Notes under the pieces: generated by a model
Seen by the model: the letters and a program-made list of their open reading frames with translations, nothing else
Database searches by the model: none
What the model was told of the DNA's origin: nothing
In this document: one piece after another, positions 40,339-51,175 of the stretch
How positions within the stretch are numbered: position 1 is the first letter of the stretch
Layout of the letters: each line of letters opens with the position of its first letter
Position numbers and translations under genes: made by a program
From: Sphaerimonospora mesophila NBRC 14179 = JCM 3151
GTDB taxonomy: Bacteria > Actinomycetota > Actinomycetes > Streptosporangiales > Streptosporangiaceae
Length of the DNA stretch: 51,201 nucleotides
Assembly (NCBI GenBank): GCA_001552515.1
Contig: BCRI01000046.1
Coordinates: 1-51,201, forward strand
Direction of reading: 5' to 3'

Positions 40339-41694
40339 GTGGCCGACCTCACCAAGATCTTCAAAGCGTACGATGTGCGCGGCGTGGTGCCGGACGAGCT
40401 CAACGAGGAGATCGCACAGGCCGTAGGGGCGGCCTTCGTGGAGGTGACCGGCGCCGATTCGGTGGTGATGGCGCACGACATGCGGACCTCCTCCGGTCCG
40501 CTCGCCGCGGCCTTCGCCCGAGGCGCGACCTCCCGCGGCGCCGGCGTGGTCAACGCCGGCCTGGGCTCGACCGACATGCTCTACTACGCCAGCGGCAGCC
40601 TGAACCTGCCCGGCGTCATGTTCACGGCGAGCCACAATCCCGCCCAGTACAACGGCATGAAGATGTGCCGCGCCGGAGCCGTGCCGATCGGTTCGGACAC
40701 CGGACTGTCCGAGATCCGCGACCGGGCGGCCGAGCTGATCGCCGGCGGTGCCGCCGGCACGGCCGGCACGGGCACGGTGACCGAGCGGAATCTTCTCGGC
40801 GGCTACGCGGCCCACCTCAAGACGCTGGTCGACCTGTCCGGGATCCGCCCGCTCAAGGTCGTGGTCGACGCGGGCAACGGCATGGGGGGATACACCGTCC
40901 CCGAGGTCTTCACCGGCCTGCCGATCGAGCTGACCCCGCTCTACTTCGAGCTCGACGGCAGCTTCCCCAACCACGAGGCCAACCCGATCGAGCCGGAGAA
41001 CCTCCGCGACCTGCAGAAGGCGGTCGTCGACCGGGGCGCCGACATCGGCATCGCCTTCGACGGCGACGCCGACCGGTGCTGGGTGATCGACGAGCGGGGC
41101 GAGTCGGTCTCGCCGTCCACCGTCACAGCACTGGTCGCGGTCCGCGAACTGGCCAAGCACCCCGGGGCCACGATCATCCATAACCTGATCACGTCGCAGG
41201 GTGTGCCCGAGATCGTCAGAGAGCACGGCGGCGTCCCGGTCCGCACCCGGGTCGGGCATTCGTTCATCAAGGCGGAGATGGCCAGGACGGGGGCGGTCTT
41301 CGGCGGCGAGCACTCCGCCCACTATTACTTCCGCGACTTCTGGTTCGCCGACTCCGGCATGCTGGCGGCCCTCCACGTGCTCGCCGCGCTGGGCGAACAG
41401 GACCGGCCGCTGTCGGAGGTACTGTCGCGCTACTCGCGGTACGCGTCCTCCGGAGAGATCAACAGCAGGGTCGCCGACCAGGCCGCCGCTCTCGCCAGGG
41501 TGCGCGAGACCTTCGCCGGCCGGGAGGGGGTCACCCTCGACGAACTCGACGGCCTCACCGTCAGCGGTCCCGACTGGTGGTTCAACCTGCGGCCGTCGAA
41601 CACCGAGCCGCTGCTGCGGCTCAACGCCGAGGCGGCGGACGAGAAGATGATGGCGGCCGTGCGCGACGAGGCGCTCGCCGTTGTGAGGAGCTGA
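40339..41694 (+). CDS. manB: Phosphomannomutase / phosphoglucomutase
   Basis: 451 residues from GTG 40339. The four alpha-D-phosphohexomutase features are present: the phospho-serine loop TASHNP (Ser98), the metal loop DGDADR (~241-246), the sugar-binding GGEHSAH, and the phosphate-binding RPSNTEP near the C-terminus. It interconverts mannose-6-P and mannose-1-P for GDP-mannose. It heads a run of genes in which Trm112 and the SIS protein follow without gaps. A TATAGG hexamer at ~40302 may be its -10 box. Confidence 0.94.
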   Translation: MADLTKIFKAYDVRGVVPDELNEEIAQAVGAAFVEVTGADSVVMAHDMRTSSGPLAAAFARGATSRGAGVVNAGLGSTDMLYYASGSLNLPGVMFTASHNPAQYNGMKMCRAGAVPIGSDTGLSEIRDRAAELIAGGAAGTAGTGTVTERNLLGGYAAHLKTLVDLSGIRPLKVVVDAGNGMGGYTVPEVFTGLPIELTPLYFELDGSFPNHEANPIEPENLRDLQKAVVDRGADIGIAFDGDADRCWVIDERGESVSPSTVTALVAVRELAKHPGATIIHNLITSQGVPEIVREHGGVPVRTRVGHSFIKAEMARTGAVFGGEHSAHYYFRDFWFADSGMLAALHVLAALGEQDRPLSEVLSRYSRYASSGEINSRVADQAAALARVRETFAGREGVTLDELDGLTVSGPDWWFNLRPSNTEPLLRLNAEAADEKMMAAVRDEALAVVRS

Positions 41695-41698
41695 CGAG

Positions 41699-41872
41699 TT
41701 GAAGATCGACGACTGGCTGCTGGACATCCTGGCCTGCCCGGCGTGCAAGGCTCCGCTCCGCGCGGACACCGACGCGGACGAGTTGGCGTGCACCTCCGAC
41801 ACGTGCGGCCTGATCTACCCGGTGCGCGACGACATCCCGGTCCTCCTCGTCGACGAGGCCCGCAAGGCATGA
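41699..41872 (+). CDS. Trm112-family zinc-ribbon protein, 57 residues
   Basis: TTG start at 41699 with GAGGAG within the end of manB. The protein has the Trm112 pattern LLDILACPACKAPL, Cys13/Cys16 and Cys31/Cys36, GLIYPVRDDIPVLL and a basic end. Trm112-like proteins bind zinc and activate methyltransferases; the bacterial partner is unproven. The stop overlaps the next ATG (ATGA), so translation is coupled to the SIS gene. Confidence 0.9.
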   Translation: MKIDDWLLDILACPACKAPLRADTDADELACTSDTCGLIYPVRDDIPVLLVDEARKA

Positions 41873-43026
41873 GCCGCGCCGGAGGGGCGCCGGGCCGGAG
41901 TTTCGAGCCTGATCGGCTCGACGACCAGACGTGCCTCGTCGAGGGCGACCCCGCCGGCATGCTCAGGGCCGTCGCGTCGTCGGCCGCCCAGGTCCGCATG
42001 GCGTACCGCTCGGCCCGTGAGGCGGAGGCCGGGCGGGTGGCCGCCGACGGCAGGCCACGGGCGATCGTGGTGGCCGGAATGGGCGTCTCCGGGCTCGCCG
42101 GGGAGGTGCTCGATGCCGTCTGCGGAAACGGCGCGCCGCTGCCGATCGTGACCGTGCGCGGCTATCGGCTGCCGGGCTGGGTGGGCGCCGCCGACCTGGT
42201 CGCAGCGGTCTCGCGCTCCGGCCACACCCAGGAGACGCTCGGGCTGGCGGCCGAGGCCGTACGGCGCGGCTGCCGGATGCTCGGGGTCGGTCCGGTGGGG
42301 ACACCGCTTCGGGATCTCGTCGTGCGGGCCGGCGGGCCGTACGTGCCGGTCTCCGGGGCGCCGGGCCCGTCGCGTACGGCACTGTGGGAGCTGGCGGTCC
42401 CGCTGCTCGTCGCCGCCGCCTCGCTGGGCCTGGTGGAGGCGGGCGAGGACGTGTTCGAGTCCGTGGCCGGACGGCTGGAGGACATCGCCCACCGGTGCCG
42501 GCCGTCGAGTGAGTCGTTCATCAATCCCGGCAAGACGCTGGCGCTGGAGCTGGCGGACAGCGTCCCGATGATCTGGGGCACCTCGCCGCTCGCCCGGGTC
42601 GCCGCCCACCGGCTCGCCTGTCAGCTCAGCGAGAACGCGAAATATCCCGCTGTGTGGGGTGAGCTGCCCGACGCGGGTCACGACCAGCTCGCCGTCCTCG
42701 ACGGTCCGCTGGCCGGACGGGACGTCTTCCACGATCCGTTCGCCGACGGGCCGGGCGGATCCGGCGGCCGGCTGCGGCTCTTCCTGCTGCGTGACGCCGA
42801 GGAACATCCGCAGGTCGTCAAGGGCCGGACGCTGTCCGTACGGCTCGCCGAGGACCGCGGCGTGCCGGTGTCGGAGATTCTCGCCGAGGGCGTACATCCG
42901 CTGGAGCGCCTCGCCACACTGGTCGGGCTGGGTGACTACGGCAGCGTTTATCTCGCCCTGGGGTACGGCGTCGACCCCACCGTTGTGCCGGCCGTAATGG
43001 AACTCCAGGCCCGGGTTTCCCCATAA
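41869..43026 (+). CDS. SIS-domain protein, TobH-like / bifunctional phosphoglucose-phosphomannose isomerase type
   Basis: 385 residues from ATG 41869. The N-terminal SIS domain has VVAGMGVSGLAGE and the phosphosugar-binding SRSGHTQET. The C-terminal half resembles bact-PGI_C: PMIWGTSPLARVAAHRLACQLSENAK and ELPDAGHDQLAVL. Orthologues lie just after manB (Rv3256c, TobH). Some members are bifunctional PGI/PMI enzymes that would feed fructose-6-P into mannose-6-P for ManB; the actinobacterial form is less studied. Confidence 0.87.
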   Translation: MSRAGGAPGRSFEPDRLDDQTCLVEGDPAGMLRAVASSAAQVRMAYRSAREAEAGRVAADGRPRAIVVAGMGVSGLAGEVLDAVCGNGAPLPIVTVRGYRLPGWVGAADLVAAVSRSGHTQETLGLAAEAVRRGCRMLGVGPVGTPLRDLVVRAGGPYVPVSGAPGPSRTALWELAVPLLVAAASLGLVEAGEDVFESVAGRLEDIAHRCRPSSESFINPGKTLALELADSVPMIWGTSPLARVAAHRLACQLSENAKYPAVWGELPDAGHDQLAVLDGPLAGRDVFHDPFADGPGGSGGRLRLFLLRDAEEHPQVVKGRTLSVRLAEDRGVPVSEILAEGVHPLERLATLVGLGDYGSVYLALGYGVDPTVVPAVMELQARVSP

Positions 43027-43059
43027 GATCTCCCGTGGCCGAAGTGTGAGGAGTTCCAC

Positions 43060-43977
43060 GTGAGTGCGGGTGGCGGTACAAAGGCGATCATCGCGGCGCT
43101 GGCCGCGAATCTGGCGATCGCGGTGGCGAAGTTCGTCGCGTTCGTTTTCACCGGGTCATCGTCGATGCTCGCCGAGTCGGTGCACTCGGTGGCCGACTCG
43201 GGCAACCAGGCGCTGCTGATCCTGGGGGGCAAGCGCGCGGCGCGTCAGCGCACCCGCGAGCATCCGTTCGGCTATGGACGTGAGCGTTACTTCTACGCCT
43301 TCGTCGTGGCCGTGGTGCTGTTCACGATCGGCGCGCTGTTCTCGCTGTACGAGGGCTGGCACAAGATTTCCGATCCGCATCCGGTGGAGTCGCCGCAGTG
43401 GGCCTTCGGTGTGCTGATCTTCGCCATCGTGGCCGAGGGATTCTCGTTCCGTACCGCGATCAAGGAGTCGCGTCGGCTCAAGGGTGACAAGTCCTGGGTC
43501 TCGTTCGTCCGCCGGGCCAAGGCCCCCGAGCTGCCGGTCGTGCTGCTGGAGGACCTGGGCGCGCTGCTCGGCCTCATCTTCGCGCTGTTCGGCGTGACGA
43601 TGGCGGTGGTCACCGGTGACGGCGTGTGGGACGGAGTCGGCACCCTCGCCATCGGCGTCCTGCTCGCGATCATCGCGATCGTCCTGGCCGTGGAGACCAA
43701 GTCGCTCCTGATCGGCGAGAGTGCCGCGCCCGAGATCGAGGAGCGCATCTGCGCGGCCGTGGAGGAGGCCCCGGAGGTCGACAGGGTCATCCACCTGCGG
43801 ACGCTGCATCTGGGGCCGGAGGAGCTCCTGGTCGCGGCCAAGATCGCGGTGCGCCACGACGAGACGGCGGCCGAGGTGGCCAGGGGGATCGACGAGGCCG
43901 AAAGGCGCATCCGCGAAGCCGTACCGATCGCCCGGGTCATCTACCTCGAGCCCGATCTGTACCGCGTTCAGGTCTGA
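43060..43977 (+). CDS. Cation diffusion facilitator family metal efflux protein
   Basis: 305 residues from GTG 43060 (GAGGAG upstream). Six helices are seen. The metal site of helix 2 is [16 protein letters not shown] (His42, Asp46), and [14 protein letters not shown] is a CDF hallmark. Helix 5 carries a Glu-Asp pair ([10 protein letters not shown]) instead of the usual HxxxD. The C-terminal ~90 residues form the cytoplasmic ferredoxin-like domain. It likely exports Zn(II), Fe(II) or Mn(II) by proton exchange. The 3' end overlaps the convergent response regulator gene by 10 bases. Confidence 0.9.
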   Translation: MSAGGGTKAIIAALAANLAIAVAKFVAFVFTGSSSMLAESVHSVADSGNQALLILGGKRAARQRTREHPFGYGRERYFYAFVVAVVLFTIGALFSLYEGWHKISDPHPVESPQWAFGVLIFAIVAEGFSFRTAIKESRRLKGDKSWVSFVRRAKAPELPVVLLEDLGALLGLIFALFGVTMAVVTGDGVWDGVGTLAIGVLLAIIAIVLAVETKSLLIGESAAPEIEERICAAVEEAPEVDRVIHLRTLHLGPEELLVAAKIAVRHDETAAEVARGIDEAERRIREAVPIARVIYLEPDLYRVQV

Positions 43978-44651
43978 TCCCCGCCGTCGGCCTCGCCGGG
44001 ACGTACGTAACCGGCTTCGTAGGCATGGATGACCGCCTGGGTGCGATCGCGCAGGCCCAGCTTCGCCAGCACCCGGGCCACGTGCGTCTTCACCGTGTGC
44101 TCGGTCACCACCAGCGCGGCCGCGATCTCCGCGTTGGACAGCCCCCGGGCGATCAGACGCAGCACCTCGGACTCGCGCGGGGTGAGCGGCGGCTGCGCCC
44201 GAGGCGGCCGGATCGGCGTGTGTGCGCCGTCCTGCCGCCGCCCGGTGAACTCGGCGATGAGTCGCCGGGTGACCTTGGGCGCGAGCAGGCCGTCGCCCCG
44301 CTCGATCACGCGCACGGACTCGGCCAGTTCCTCCGCTCTGATGTCCTTCAACAGGAAGCCGCTCGCCCCCGCGAGGAGCGCTTCGTAGACGTACTCGTCC
44401 AGATCGAAGGTCGTGATCATCAGGGCCTTGGTGCCGGTCTCGGTGATGGCCCGGGCGGCCTCGATGCCGTTGAGCACCGGCATCCGGATGTCGAGCAGGG
44501 CGACGTCCGGCCGCTCGGCGCGCGCGAGCCGTACGGCCTCGCGGCCGTCGGCGGCGACGCCGACGACCTCCATGTCCGGCTGGGCGGCCAGCACGGCGGT
44601 GAACCCCCTGAGCACCATCGGCTGGTCGTCGGCCACGAGTACCTTGATCAT
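43968..44651 (-). CDS. NarL/LuxR-family response regulator
   Basis: 227 residues. The receiver domain has Asp8/Asp9, the phospho-acceptor Asp54 (LLDIRMP) and Lys at FLLKDI (~104). The C-terminal LuxR helix-turn-helix is at ~155-210 ([22 protein letters not shown]). Its start overlaps the kinase stop by four bases (ATGA). The target genes are unknown; the neighbouring cation efflux gene converges on it and is not an obvious target. Confidence 0.95.
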   Translation of the reverse strand: MIKVLVADDQPMVLRGFTAVLAAQPDMEVVGVAADGREAVRLARAERPDVALLDIRMPVLNGIEAARAITETGTKALMITTFDLDEYVYEALLAGASGFLLKDIRAEELAESVRVIERGDGLLAPKVTRRLIAEFTGRRQDGAHTPIRPPRAQPPLTPRESEVLRLIARGLSNAEIAAALVVTEHTVKTHVARVLAKLGLRDRTQAVIHAYEAGYVRPGEADGGDQT

Positions 44652-45877
44652 TCGGTCGGCAGTCCCGCCAGGATGAGGAAGCCGCCTTCGGGGCCCGGTC
44701 CGGCCGTGAACCAGCCGCCGAGGGCCGTGGCGCGCTCGCGCATGCCGATCAGCCCGTGCCCGGTGGCCCTGTCTTTCGAGCGGGCGGCAGGCTCTCCGGG
44801 CTCCTTCTCGACCGGTCCGGGCCCGTCGTCGGCGATCCGGAGCGCCAGCAGCGTGGGCCGGTAGGCGATCTCGATCGACACCCTGGCCCCCGGCGCGTGC
44901 GTTCTCGCGTTCGTCAGCGCCTCCTGGAGGATCCGGTAGGCCGAGACGTCCACGGCCTGCGGGACCTCCCGCTCCTCGCCGACGATGTCGAGGTCCACCT
45001 CCCCATCGTGCTGTTGGATCAACTCGGGCAGGCGCGCCAGTCCCGGTTGGGGTGCGGTCTCCGGCCGGACGTCGGCCCGCAGGACGCCGAGCAGCCGCCG
45101 CATCTCCGTGAGCGTGCCCCGCGCGGCGGCCGCGATCTGTGCGAACTCCTGCTTCGCCTCGTCACCGAGGTGGGAGATGGTGTACGGCGCGGTCTCGGCC
45201 TGGACGGCGATCATGGAGATCGAGTGCGCCACTATGTCGTGCATCTCCCTGGCGATCCTGGCCCGTTCCGCCATCGCCGCCTGCTCCCGCAGTGTCTCCA
45301 GGTTGTCCACCCTGGCTTCGGCAGCCTCGGTACGGCTCCGCCGTACGTCTGCCACCAGGGTGGTGGCGATCATGATCGACGACCCGCCGACGACGGCGGC
45401 GGCGAGCATGCCGTTGAAGTGAGGCTCCGAGAAGTAGACGGCCCCCATGGCGAAGAGGGCGATCACCACCGCGACGCCGCACAGCAGCCAGGCCGATCGC
45501 CGGTCGAGCCGGGACTGCAGCGTGTGGAAGGAGAGCACTCCCGACACGAGCACCGGGACGGCCCAGAGATCGGCGCGCGGGTGGACCATGACGATCAGCA
45601 CAGCCCCGGCGAAGGTGAGCCCGATCGTGAGCCATGGGTAGGTGCCGCGCACGACATGGGGTCCGGTGGCGAGCAGGACGGCCGCGATCGCGCCGTACCC
45701 ACTGTCCAGGACGGTGAGGAACGCGCAGGCGGCCAGGCCGACGCCGATGACGATGTCGATCGGGGAGCTCAGCGCCCTGCGTAAGTCGAACGAGGCGATG
45801 TTCCGCTGAGCTCGCGCCAAAGTCGCTGTCAGATCCATGGGGCGATTGTCCGGCCTCGCGTGCTGATCGGTCGTCAC
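44648..45877 (-). CDS. Sensor histidine kinase (HisKA_3, DesK-like)
   Basis: 409 residues from GTG 45877; an ATG at residue 14 is an alternative. About five to six helices (~40-175) lead into a coiled linker, the HisKA_3 segment with the phospho-acceptor His213 ([12 protein letters not shown]), and the HATPase domain with [18 protein letters not shown] and [14 protein letters not shown]. It forms a two-component system with the regulator downstream. A 33-base stretch encoding its [11 protein letters not shown] segment is repeated exactly upstream of the gene. Confidence 0.93.
   Translation of the reverse strand: MTTDQHARPDNRPMDLTATLARAQRNIASFDLRRALSSPIDIVIGVGLAACAFLTVLDSGYGAIAAVLLATGPHVVRGTYPWLTIGLTFAGAVLIVMVHPRADLWAVPVLVSGVLSFHTLQSRLDRRSAWLLCGVAVVIALFAMGAVYFSEPHFNGMLAAAVVGGSSIMIATTLVADVRRSRTEAAEARVDNLETLREQAAMAERARIAREMHDIVAHSISMIAVQAETAPYTISHLGDEAKQEFAQIAAAARGTLTEMRRLLGVLRADVRPETAPQPGLARLPELIQQHDGEVDLDIVGEEREVPQAVDVSAYRILQEALTNARTHAPGARVSIEIAYRPTLLALRIADDGPGPVEKEPGEPAARSKDRATGHGLIGMRERATALGGWFTAGPGPEGGFLILAGLPTE
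44699..44731. repeat. 33-bp direct repeat, copy within the kinase 3' end
   Basis: Identical to 45967-45999. It encodes the last G-box part of the kinase. The two copies are 1268 bases apart, in the same orientation, and bracket nearly the whole kinase gene. Confidence 0.85.
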
Positions 45878-45933
45878 TCCTGGGAGCGATCTCGGGTTTC
45901 CTTCTGTCAGCAGGGCGGACGGGAAACCGCCCG

Positions 45934-46000
45934 AGGGCCGGAGGGCCGGCGCCGGGACCTGGGTGTCCGGCCGTGAACCAGCCGCCGAGGGCCGTGGCCA
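45934..46000 (-). pseudogene. Relic of a histidine kinase C-terminus
   Basis: Directly after the MerR gene on the same strand, about 12 codons reproduce [11 protein letters not shown] of the neighbouring kinase and then diverge into Pro/Gly/Ala-rich sequence. The 33 exact bases (45967-45999) point to a recent duplication or gene-conversion event rather than chance. Confidence 0.5.
45967..45999. repeat. 33-bp direct repeat, copy upstream of the kinase gene
   Basis: Exact second copy of 44699-44731; see that entry. Recombination between the copies would delete the kinase coding region. Confidence 0.85.
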
Positions 46001-46003
46001 CCT

Positions 46004-46336
46004 CTATCGGCCGCGGAGGAGGCGCAGGGCCTTCTCCTTCTCGAAGTCCAGGGCCCGGCGCGGCGCCGGGATCCGGCCGATCCGCACGCCCAGGTCCCGT
46101 ACGGCCTGGCCGACGGCGGGCTCGGTCAGCGCGCGCAGCGCGAAGGCCAACTCGGCGGGCGAGACGTCGAAGCGGCGCTCCAGATCCATCGCCTGACGTA
46201 CGGCGGACAGCTCCTCCGGGCCGAACCGCCGGTGGGCGCCCCGATCGCGGATCGGCGGCAGCAGCCCGAGCGCCTCCCGATAGCGCAGCATCCGGGGAGA
46301 CATGCCGAGCCGTCTGGCGGCCTCCGTGATCCGCAT
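46004..46336 (-). CDS. MerR-family transcriptional regulator (short)
   Basis: 110 residues from ATG 46336 (GGAGG eleven bases upstream; an upstream in-frame GTG at 46348 overlaps this site). The MerR DNA-binding domain is clear: [27 protein letters not shown], and [12 protein letters not shown]. The remaining residues form a helical segment without Cys or a ligand domain, so the effector is unknown. It is divergent from ahcY, whose promoter lies in the shared ~220-bp region, and may regulate it. Confidence 0.85.
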   Translation of the reverse strand: MRITEAARRLGMSPRMLRYREALGLLPPIRDRGAHRRFGPEELSAVRQAMDLERRFDVSPAELAFALRALTEPAVGQAVRDLGVRIGRIPAPRRALDFEKEKALRLLRGR

Positions 46337-46519
46337 CGAAGCCGCCACCTCCGGTTCAGGCGCTATCGGTCACCGGAGCGATGCCGTTCCGGTGCCGGGT
46401 AGGTCGTTTCCGCCCACGGTAGACGGTTTCGGGCCGACGCGGGAGCCGTACATGGGCGAATCTCACATTCTGATGTCAGGTTCGCACGTGATCGGATGCA
46501 TGCGATGGTTCTCGCCGCC

Positions 46520-46525
46520 TAAACT
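46520..46525 (+). promoter_or_regulatory. Likely -10 box (TAAACT) of ahcY
   Basis: TAAACT lies 31 bases before the ahcY ATG and gives a short leader containing the GGAGGGAAG ribosome binding site. No strong -35 is seen. No SAH-riboswitch fold was recognised in this leader. Confidence 0.38.
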
Positions 46526-46556
46526 CGCTGCGACGGACAATGGAGGGAAGACACAC

Positions 46557-47984
<1,428 letters not shown>

Positions 47985-47999
47985 CCCACCCTCTCCGCG

Positions 48000-48259
48000 G
48001 TGATCTTGTAGTTTCTCGCAGATGTGGGTCGTGACCTGCACCGATTCCTCTCGTGATCTTGCAGTTTCTCGCACGCGGGAGAGTTTCCGCTGGTCGGACG
48101 GGGTGTGCTCGTTCCGTGATCTTGCAGTCGGAATTGTCGGACTGCAAGATCACGGAAGGTGTTCTCGCTGGTGGCGGCGGTCGACTGCGAGTTTCTGCAA
48201 GATCATGAACGGGAAATCCGCAGGTGGGCAAGGGGATCTGCGAGCTTTCGCAAGATCAC
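48000..48259. repeat. 53-bp-pitch repeat cluster C (six units in mirror symmetry)
   Basis: Forward units start at 48000, 48053 and 48116; reverse units end at 48153, 48206 and 48259. Outer steps are exactly 53; the inner forward step is 63. The central pair forms an 18-bp-arm inverted repeat (48112-48129 / 48140-48157) with a 10-base loop. The outer reverse unit can fold by itself (TGCGA-GCTT-TCGCA). The cluster starts 15 bases after the ahcY stop and ends 22 bases before the next gene, filling the whole gap; its first spacer is the reverse complement of one in cluster B with few differences. Confidence 0.85.
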
Positions 48260-48281
48260 GCCATGGGGGAGGGCTGGGGTG

Positions 48282-49526
48282 GTGACGGTAGGCGACGTCG
48301 CCGAGGCGGGAGAGCGCCGGATCGGCTGGGCGGCCAGGGCCATGCCGGTGCTGACCGCGCTGGGGGAGCGGTTCGCCGACGAACGGCCACTGGAGGGGCT
48401 GCGGATCGCCGCCTGCCTGCACGTCACAGCCGAGACCGCCGTGCTGCTGGGGACACTCCGGGCGGGTGGCGCCGAGATCGCGCTGGCCGCCTCCAACCCG
48501 CTGTCCACCCAGGACGACGTCGCCGCGGCCCTGGAGACGTACGGCATGGCCGTACACGCACGGGCCGGAGTGGACAGGGCGACCTACTACCGGCATATCC
48601 ACCAGACGCTCGACATTTCCCCGAATATCGTGCTCGACGACGGGTGTGACCTCGTCAACATCCTCCACACCGAGCGGATGGAGCTGCTCGACGCGGTGAG
48701 CGGCGGCTGCGAGGAGACCACGACCGGGGTCATCCGGCTCCGCCAGATGGCCGCCGAGGACGCCCTGCGATTTCCCGTGGTCGCGGTCAACGACACCCGC
48801 ACCAAGCGGATGTTCGACAACCGGTACGGCACCGGCCAGTCGACGCTCGACGGCATCATGCGGGCGACCAACATCCTGGTGGCCGGCCGCACCGTCGTCG
48901 TGGCCGGGTTCGGCTTCTGCGGCCGGGGTGTCGCCGAGCGGGCGAGGGGCCTGGGCGCCCGGGTGATCGTCACCGAGATCGACCCGGTGAAGGCGCTGGA
49001 CGCCATGCTGCAGGGGTACGAGGTCCGGCCGATGGGGCGGGCCGCCGAGATCGGCGACGTGTTCGTGACCGTCACCGGCAACCGGGACGTCATACGCGGC
49101 GAACACCTGGCCGTCATGAAGGACGGCGCGATCCTGGCCAACGCCGGCCATTTCGACGTCGAGATCGACGTACGCGCACTGGAGGAGTCGGCGACCGCCG
49201 TGCGTTTCGGCATCCGCCCGAACACCGACGAGTACGTCACGGCCGACGGCAGGCGGCTGCTGCTGCTGTCGGAGGGCCGCCTGGTCAACCTCACCGCGGC
49301 GGAGGGCCACCCGGCGGCGGTCATGGACATGTCGTTCTCGGCCCAGGCCCTCGCCGTCGCCTGGCTCGCCAAGGAGTCCGTACGGCTGACGCCGGGCGTC
49401 TACGACGTGCCGGCCGAGATCGACACCGAGGTGGCCCGGCTCAAGCTCGCGGCCGCCGATGTCGAGATCGACACCCTCACCGACGACCAGGAGCAGTACC
49501 TCCACTCCTGGCGTCTCGGTTCATAG
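48282..49526 (+). CDS. Second SAH hydrolase-like protein, archaeal/Thermotoga-type
   Basis: 414 residues from GTG 48282 (GGGGGAGGG upstream; GTG 48279 is also possible). Substrate residues are conserved: [37 protein letters not shown]. The bacterial ~50-residue insertion is absent, the Cys after FDNRYG is replaced (YGTGQST), the NAD motif is [11 protein letters not shown] (~208-218), and the C-terminus [11 protein letters not shown] replaces the KPDHYRY tail. These traits belong to archaeal and Thermotoga enzymes, some of which prefer S-inosylhomocysteine. It may handle a different nucleoside-homocysteine, or SAH under other conditions. Confidence 0.85.
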   Translation: MTVGDVAEAGERRIGWAARAMPVLTALGERFADERPLEGLRIAACLHVTAETAVLLGTLRAGGAEIALAASNPLSTQDDVAAALETYGMAVHARAGVDRATYYRHIHQTLDISPNIVLDDGCDLVNILHTERMELLDAVSGGCEETTTGVIRLRQMAAEDALRFPVVAVNDTRTKRMFDNRYGTGQSTLDGIMRATNILVAGRTVVVAGFGFCGRGVAERARGLGARVIVTEIDPVKALDAMLQGYEVRPMGRAAEIGDVFVTVTGNRDVIRGEHLAVMKDGAILANAGHFDVEIDVRALEESATAVRFGIRPNTDEYVTADGRRLLLLSEGRLVNLTAAEGHPAAVMDMSFSAQALAVAWLAKESVRLTPGVYDVPAEIDTEVARLKLAAADVEIDTLTDDQEQYLHSWRLGS

Positions 49527-49628
49527 CGGCTCTGTCGAGGTGGGGCCGACGGCCCATGGCGTGGCGGCCGGTACGAACGCCGAATCCGGTCGGCTCCACG
49601 AGCGAGGCTGATTGTCGGTCGGCCGGGC

Positions 49629-49634
49629 TAGGTT
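49629..49634 (+). promoter_or_regulatory. -10 box TAGGTT for a leaderless VOC transcript
   Basis: TAGGTT ends six bases before ATG 49641, with no Shine-Dalgarno sequence between them, consistent with transcription starting on the start codon. Confidence 0.5.
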
Positions 49635-49640
49635 GCTGGC

Positions 49641-50051
49641 ATGGCTTCTCGTTCTGATGACCTGTTCTCCGGGGTCGGCCGGATGGTGGTGCTCGTCGAC
49701 GACCCCGATGCGGCACTCGCGTTCTACCGGGACGTCCTCGGCTTCACCGTGCTGTACGACCAGACGGTCGGTGGATATCGATACCTGCACATCGGCGTGC
49801 CCGGTCAGGACGGGGTCGGCCTCTGGCTGATGCCCGTCACCTCCGACCGGGAGCGAGAGCTGATCGGCGGCCAGAGCGGGGGACAGCCGTTACTCGTCCT
49901 CTACACGGCCGACCTCGATCGCGTCGGCGCGCGGCTGCGCGAGCACGGCGTCCGGGTGTGGAACGAACGTGACGACGCGGGCAGCCGTTCCCTCCACTTC
50001 GCGGATCTGTACGGGAACGTGATCGTGGTGGTCCAACTGCTGGGCGGGTGA
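49641..50051 (+). CDS. VOC-family (glyoxalase/dioxygenase-like) protein
   Basis: 136 residues. Two beta-alpha-beta-beta-beta units are visible: DDPDAALAFYRDVLGFTVLYD in the first and YTADLDRVGARLREHGV with LHFADLYGNVIVVVQL in the second. The usual metal-binding His/Glu are only partly present (His in YLHIGV), so the catalytic type cannot be set; members range from glyoxalases to antibiotic-binding proteins. It has its own leaderless promoter and a hairpin downstream. Confidence 0.85.
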   Translation: MASRSDDLFSGVGRMVVLVDDPDAALAFYRDVLGFTVLYDQTVGGYRYLHIGVPGQDGVGLWLMPVTSDRERELIGGQSGGQPLLVLYTADLDRVGARLREHGVRVWNERDDAGSRSLHFADLYGNVIVVVQLLGG

Positions 50052-50066
50052 CCCGACGGACGAGGA

Positions 50067-50114
50067 CAGGCGCGACCGGAGGCGACCTCTCCCTTCGCGT
50101 TCCGGTCGCGCCTG
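50067..50114. terminator. Perfect 14-bp hairpin between convergent VOC and RDD genes
   Basis: CAGGCGCGACCGGA (50067-50080) is exactly inverted at 50101-50114 with a 20-base loop. It begins 15 bases after the VOC stop and ends 98 bases before the RDD stop, so it may terminate from both sides. Confidence 0.65.
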
Positions 50115-50212
50115 CCTCAACCCCACTTGCAGGCACTGCCCCAAGGCCTGCGAGGGTCACAGGTGCCCTGGAAGCGGGGATGTACACCTCCGGCCGGTAA
50201 TTAATCGGAAAA

Positions 50213-51175
50213 TCAGGCCGGTGGGACGAACCCACCGGGCGTCGGCCCAGGTGGCGGCCCCTGCGGCGCTCCGGGATCCGCTCCCCCCGCCGAGTACCCG
50301 CCGGAAGCGCCGTACCCGCCGGAAGCGCCGTGTCCGGAGGACGTTCCGTACCCGGGCGGCACGGAGCGTCTGCGGGCCTGCGCCCGGGTGAGCCGGATCT
50401 CGGTGCGGCGGCGGCGTTCTGCGAGCACGGCGGCGAGATAGGCGTGCGGTGGGACGCCCGGCGGAGGCGGCGGGCTGACGCGGGACATCACCTGGGCCGA
50501 GATCCGCGTCCCCATCTCGTGCTGGACGGCGGGGGCGAGATCGTGCCAGCGGGAGAGGTACTGCCTGGCGGTGCCCGCCAGCTCGTCGGTGAGCTGCGAG
50601 AGCTCCAGCGTGGCAGCCCAGGAGGCGAGCCGCGGCGGCATGACCGGCGGCGGGTTCTGGCGCGGCCCACGCTCCCCGATGACGAGGGTGCCGGCGAAGA
50701 CGTCGCCGAGCCGTTTGCCCTTCCCGTTGGCGAGCGAGGTGATGAGCGCGGGGGCGCCGGCGAAGATCCAGAACTCCACGACCCCGGCGAGCCCGCGAAA
50801 CAGCGCCTGCCGGAAGCGCTCCGGCCCCCCGTCGTCGCTCACCACCCGCAGCCCGAGCACGATCTTGCCGACGCTGCGGCCCCTGCTGATGGTCTCGAAC
50901 ACCACCGGATAGGCCACGAGGACGAGCACGGTGAGCAGGATGTTCAGGCCCGTGGCCAGCGCGTCGTCGGTGATCGGGGAGGCGAGGGCGATGAGCAGGT
51001 GCATGACGAGGAGCAGGGTGATCTGAATGGCGAAGTCGATCAGGAACGCCAGCGCGCGGCTGGAGAACTGGGCGACCCGCACCTCGACGACGACGGCCTC
51101 GCCGGTCACGACTTCGGACACACTGGGCACCCTACCGGGGGTATCCGTACCGGTTCCGCCGCGCTGACCGTCCAT
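50213..51175 (-). CDS. RDD-family membrane protein
   Basis: 320 residues from ATG 51175; a GTG at ~51130 with GGTAGGG upstream is an alternative start. The RDD domain (~34-170) has SSRALAFLIDFAI (the Arg and Asp that name the family), two long helices, SRGRSVGKIVLGLRVV, and GKGKRLGDVFAGTLV. A soluble, helical region (~180-270) and a Gly/Tyr/Ser/Pro-rich tail with repeated GYGASGG follow. RDD proteins are thought to move ions or other solutes; no substrate is known here. Confidence 0.88.
   Translation of the reverse strand: MDGQRGGTGTDTPGRVPSVSEVVTGEAVVVEVRVAQFSSRALAFLIDFAIQITLLLVMHLLIALASPITDDALATGLNILLTVLVLVAYPVVFETISRGRSVGKIVLGLRVVSDDGGPERFRQALFRGLAGVVEFWIFAGAPALITSLANGKGKRLGDVFAGTLVIGERGPRQNPPPVMPPRLASWAATLELSQLTDELAGTARQYLSRWHDLAPAVQHEMGTRISAQVMSRVSPPPPPGVPPHAYLAAVLAERRRRTEIRLTRAQARRRSVPPGYGTSSGHGASGGYGASGGYSAGGADPGAPQGPPPGPTPGGFVPPA

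Noticed and set aside
46349-46556. SAH riboswitch upstream of ahcY
   Set aside because: Position is right, but I could not find the conserved core or pseudoknot, and the likely transcript leader is only ~25 bases.
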